DNA of 64,000 nt, taken from NCBI RefSeq assembly GCF_001021975.1, contig NZ_CP009928.1, positions 3,476,001 to 3,540,000 of the forward strand, written 5' to 3'. The notes beneath the pieces are model-generated. The model ran no database searches. It saw only the letters and a program-made list of their open reading frames with translations, and was not told the DNA's origin. Both the position numbers and the translations under genes were made by a program. Source of the DNA: Chryseobacterium gallinarum. GTDB lineage: Bacteria; Bacteroidota; Bacteroidia; Flavobacteriales; Weeksellaceae. Shown piece by piece: positions 63,571 to 64,000 of this stretch. Numbering within the stretch: the first letter of the stretch is position 1; every line of letters begins with the position of its first letter.

Positions 63571-64000
63571 TTATATTCTCTTTATTCTGTTTTTTTCATA
63601 ATCTTCAAAAATCATCTGTCCCAGACCGGATAAGCCTGTTAAAAATGCTTTCCCTTTATTTTGTGCAGTAAATGCTTCTACAAACTGACGCAGATAAGGA
63701 TCCTGGGCAATCATAAAAGTGGTAATGGGAATTTTCAGTTTTCTGGCCTGGGCGGCTCTGTTGAGACATTGGTTAACAATCATTTCGTCCAGCCCATAGC
63801 TGTTGGTATAGAACTCTCCGGTAGGAAGTTGGATACAGCTTGGCTTTCCGTCAGTAATCATAAAAATCTGTTTATTGGTATTTCTTTTCCTGCGGAGAAT
63901 ATCCATGGCCAGTTCCAGGCCTGCCACCGTATTGGTATGGTAAGGCCCTACTTTTAGATAGGGAAGGTCCTTGATTTTAATCGGCCAGGCTTCATTACCA
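63571..64000 (-). CDS. VWA-domain protein, C-terminal part
   Basis: The frame is open to the window edge, so the N-terminus is missing; about 142 residues are visible. VWA features are the MIDAS-type Thr in GPYHTNTVAGLELA and the Asp in FMITDGKPSC, then the last strands (IPITTFMIAQDPYLRQFVE). It pairs with the MoxR-like ATPase 84 bp downstream, a two-gene unit common in bacteria. The true start lies beyond 64000. Confidence 0.88.
   Translation of the reverse strand, partial: GNEAWPIKIKDLPYLKVGPYHTNTVAGLELAMDILRRKRNTNKQIFMITDGKPSCIQLPTGEFYTNSYGLDEMIVNQCLNRAAQARKLKIPITTFMIAQDPYLRQFVEAFTAQNKGKAFLTGLSGLGQMIFEDYEKNRIKRI

Overview
The window looks like a chromosome segment of a Flavobacteriia member, most likely Chryseobacterium or a close relative. 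Evidence: protein sequences of Bacteroidota type, an N-acyl-ornithine type arginine pathway, promoters of the form TTG-N19/21-TAnnTTTG, few Shine-Dalgarno sequences, AT-rich intergenic DNA, and short double-glycine leader peptides typical of that genus. The genus call is inference.

Layout. 1-7.1 kb (minus strand): an acyl-CoA synthetase cut by the window edge, a receiver-only response regulator, an SLC5-STAC histidine kinase, two tiny membrane proteins, an MHS-type MFS carrier and a porin broken at an A9 tract. This is a carboxylate sensing and uptake block. 7.3-16.7 kb: a zinc-ribbon/HTH regulator, then a complete arginine pathway on the plus strand (GNAT acetyltransferase, argG, argC, argD, N-acylornithine carbamoyltransferase, argB, argE, argH). 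17-23.5 kb: an Lrp-type regulator and the pyrimidine genes pyrB, carA, a four-helix-bundle protein and carB. pyrB is preceded by a leader peptide, a pause-type hairpin and a terminator that look like a UTP-sensing attenuator. CarAB makes the carbamoyl phosphate used by both carbamoyltransferases, which fits the two clusters being neighbours.

23.6-41 kb: mostly ordinary genes. They include a siderophore receptor/PepSY/esterase operon, a DNA-alkylation repair pair (MGMT and Ada) flanking a deleted pseudogene, holA, trxB and tRNA-Ser(UGA). 41-46.4 kb: a PLP decarboxylase divergent from a LysR regulator, two tandem Cys-rich double-glycine peptide genes too short for routine ORF calling, an alpha/beta hydrolase, a RibD-like reductase and a VOC protein.

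47-61.7 kb: a four-module NRPS locus with order C-A-T / C-A-T / C-A-MT-T / C-A-T-TE. Pocket residues suggest Val-like, Thr, N-methyl-Thr and an uncertain, perhaps basic, residue. Modules 2 and 3 come from an exact-period 3,159 bp tandem duplication. An in-frame TAG replaces a CAG inside the third C domain and splits the gene into two ORFs. The window closes with a MoxR-like AAA+ ATPase and a truncated VWA protein on the minus strand.

Most notable: the pyr attenuator, the split and duplicated NRPS, and the double-glycine peptide pair. No CRISPR array, transposase with a catalytic domain, prophage or rRNA was seen.
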